NCBI RefSeq assembly: GCF_030269925.1
Contig: NC_085135.1
Coordinates: forward strand, 7,812,753-7,876,752
Direction: 5' to 3'
Origin: Bombyx mori
Taxonomy: Eukaryota; Arthropoda; Insecta; Lepidoptera; Bombycidae
Length of the DNA: 64,000 bases
Position 1 is the stretch's first letter. Each line of letters starts with the position of its first letter. The notes beneath the pieces are model-generated. The model saw only the letters and a list, made by a program, of their open reading frames with translations. It ran no database searches and was not told where the DNA came from. Of this stretch, positions 63,854 through 64,000 are shown in pieces. A program made the translations under genes and the position numbers.

Positions 63854-64000
63854 TGGCCCGGGCCCGGGGTATCCATGAGGATTTCCTCCCGCCCACGCGA
63901 AATAAAAGCTATATACTTGTAATACGTTCGTAATATGATCGAGCTTGTGGATATATATAACATACATATATGTACCAATAGATAAATTTGTCATTCGACC
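63854..64000. other. Unassigned flank
   Basis: Starts with a GC palindromic stretch GGCCCGGGCCCGGGG and turns AT-rich. It is not outer-LTR sequence. Nothing recognised. Confidence 0.4.

Overview
Eukaryotic genomic DNA from a silkmoth of the genus Bombyx, most likely B. mori or B. mandarina. The species call rests on several copies of a SINE recognised as Bm1 (15.07, 43.4, 44.4 kb and fragments), and on insect-type LINEs and LTR elements. The sequence has no bacterial features and no intact host gene. Almost everything recognisable is transposable-element sequence, much of it nested and young. That architecture is what is known for the Bombyx W chromosome, but a W location is inference; other heterochromatin is possible.

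Left third (1-24.6 kb): a LINE of the CR1/Jockey superclade with one long endonuclease-reverse transcriptase (EN-RT) ORF (1-3.5 kb); two 5'-truncated copies of a second LINE (3.9-4.98 and 19.17-20.04 kb); a complete BEL/Pao LTR retrotransposon on the minus strand (6479-14082, 366-bp LTRs, TSD ATATC, amber stops in pol); a decayed fragment of a cellular gene with splice sites (14403-16131) carrying a Bm1 SINE in its intron; a MITE-like inverted repeat; a solo LTR (21058-21315, TSD ATAT); and three tandem copies of a hairpin-containing repeat, the last split by an R1-clade LINE fragment.

Right part (24.66-58.06 kb and beyond) reads as a nest. The oldest layer is a degenerate Ty3/Gypsy element on the plus strand: LTR at 24664, gag, protease and integrase remnants at 43.76-44.76 kb, and a second LTR at 45388. 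Between its gag and protease lies an R1-clade LINE (27207-43409, minus), itself interrupted by a complete Gypsy element with an env-like ORF (32973-42536, plus, identical 267-bp LTRs, TSD GTAC), which is in turn interrupted by a 5'-truncated LINE (40517-41820, minus). The second outer LTR is split by a small repeat (about 45419-45683), by a full-length CR1-like LINE (45804-58046, minus) that carries a second, 6.9-kb copy of the same R1-clade LINE (48572-55461) with clear TSDs, and then by a Jockey-type LINE (58064-62332, minus) abutting a plus-strand truncated copy of itself (about 62333-63853).

Functionally, these are autonomous retroelements and their wrecks: gag/ORF1 nucleic-acid-binding proteins, EN-RT proteins of LINEs, and PR-RT-RNaseH-IN polyproteins of LTR elements. 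The most nearly intact ORFs are the LINE ORF at 125-3082, R1-clade ORF2 at 49107-52271, BEL gag, and the gag/pol of the inner Gypsy. The cellular gene remnant, the repeat-encoded pol linker with a frameshift heptamer, and the hairpin repeats are the least expected items.
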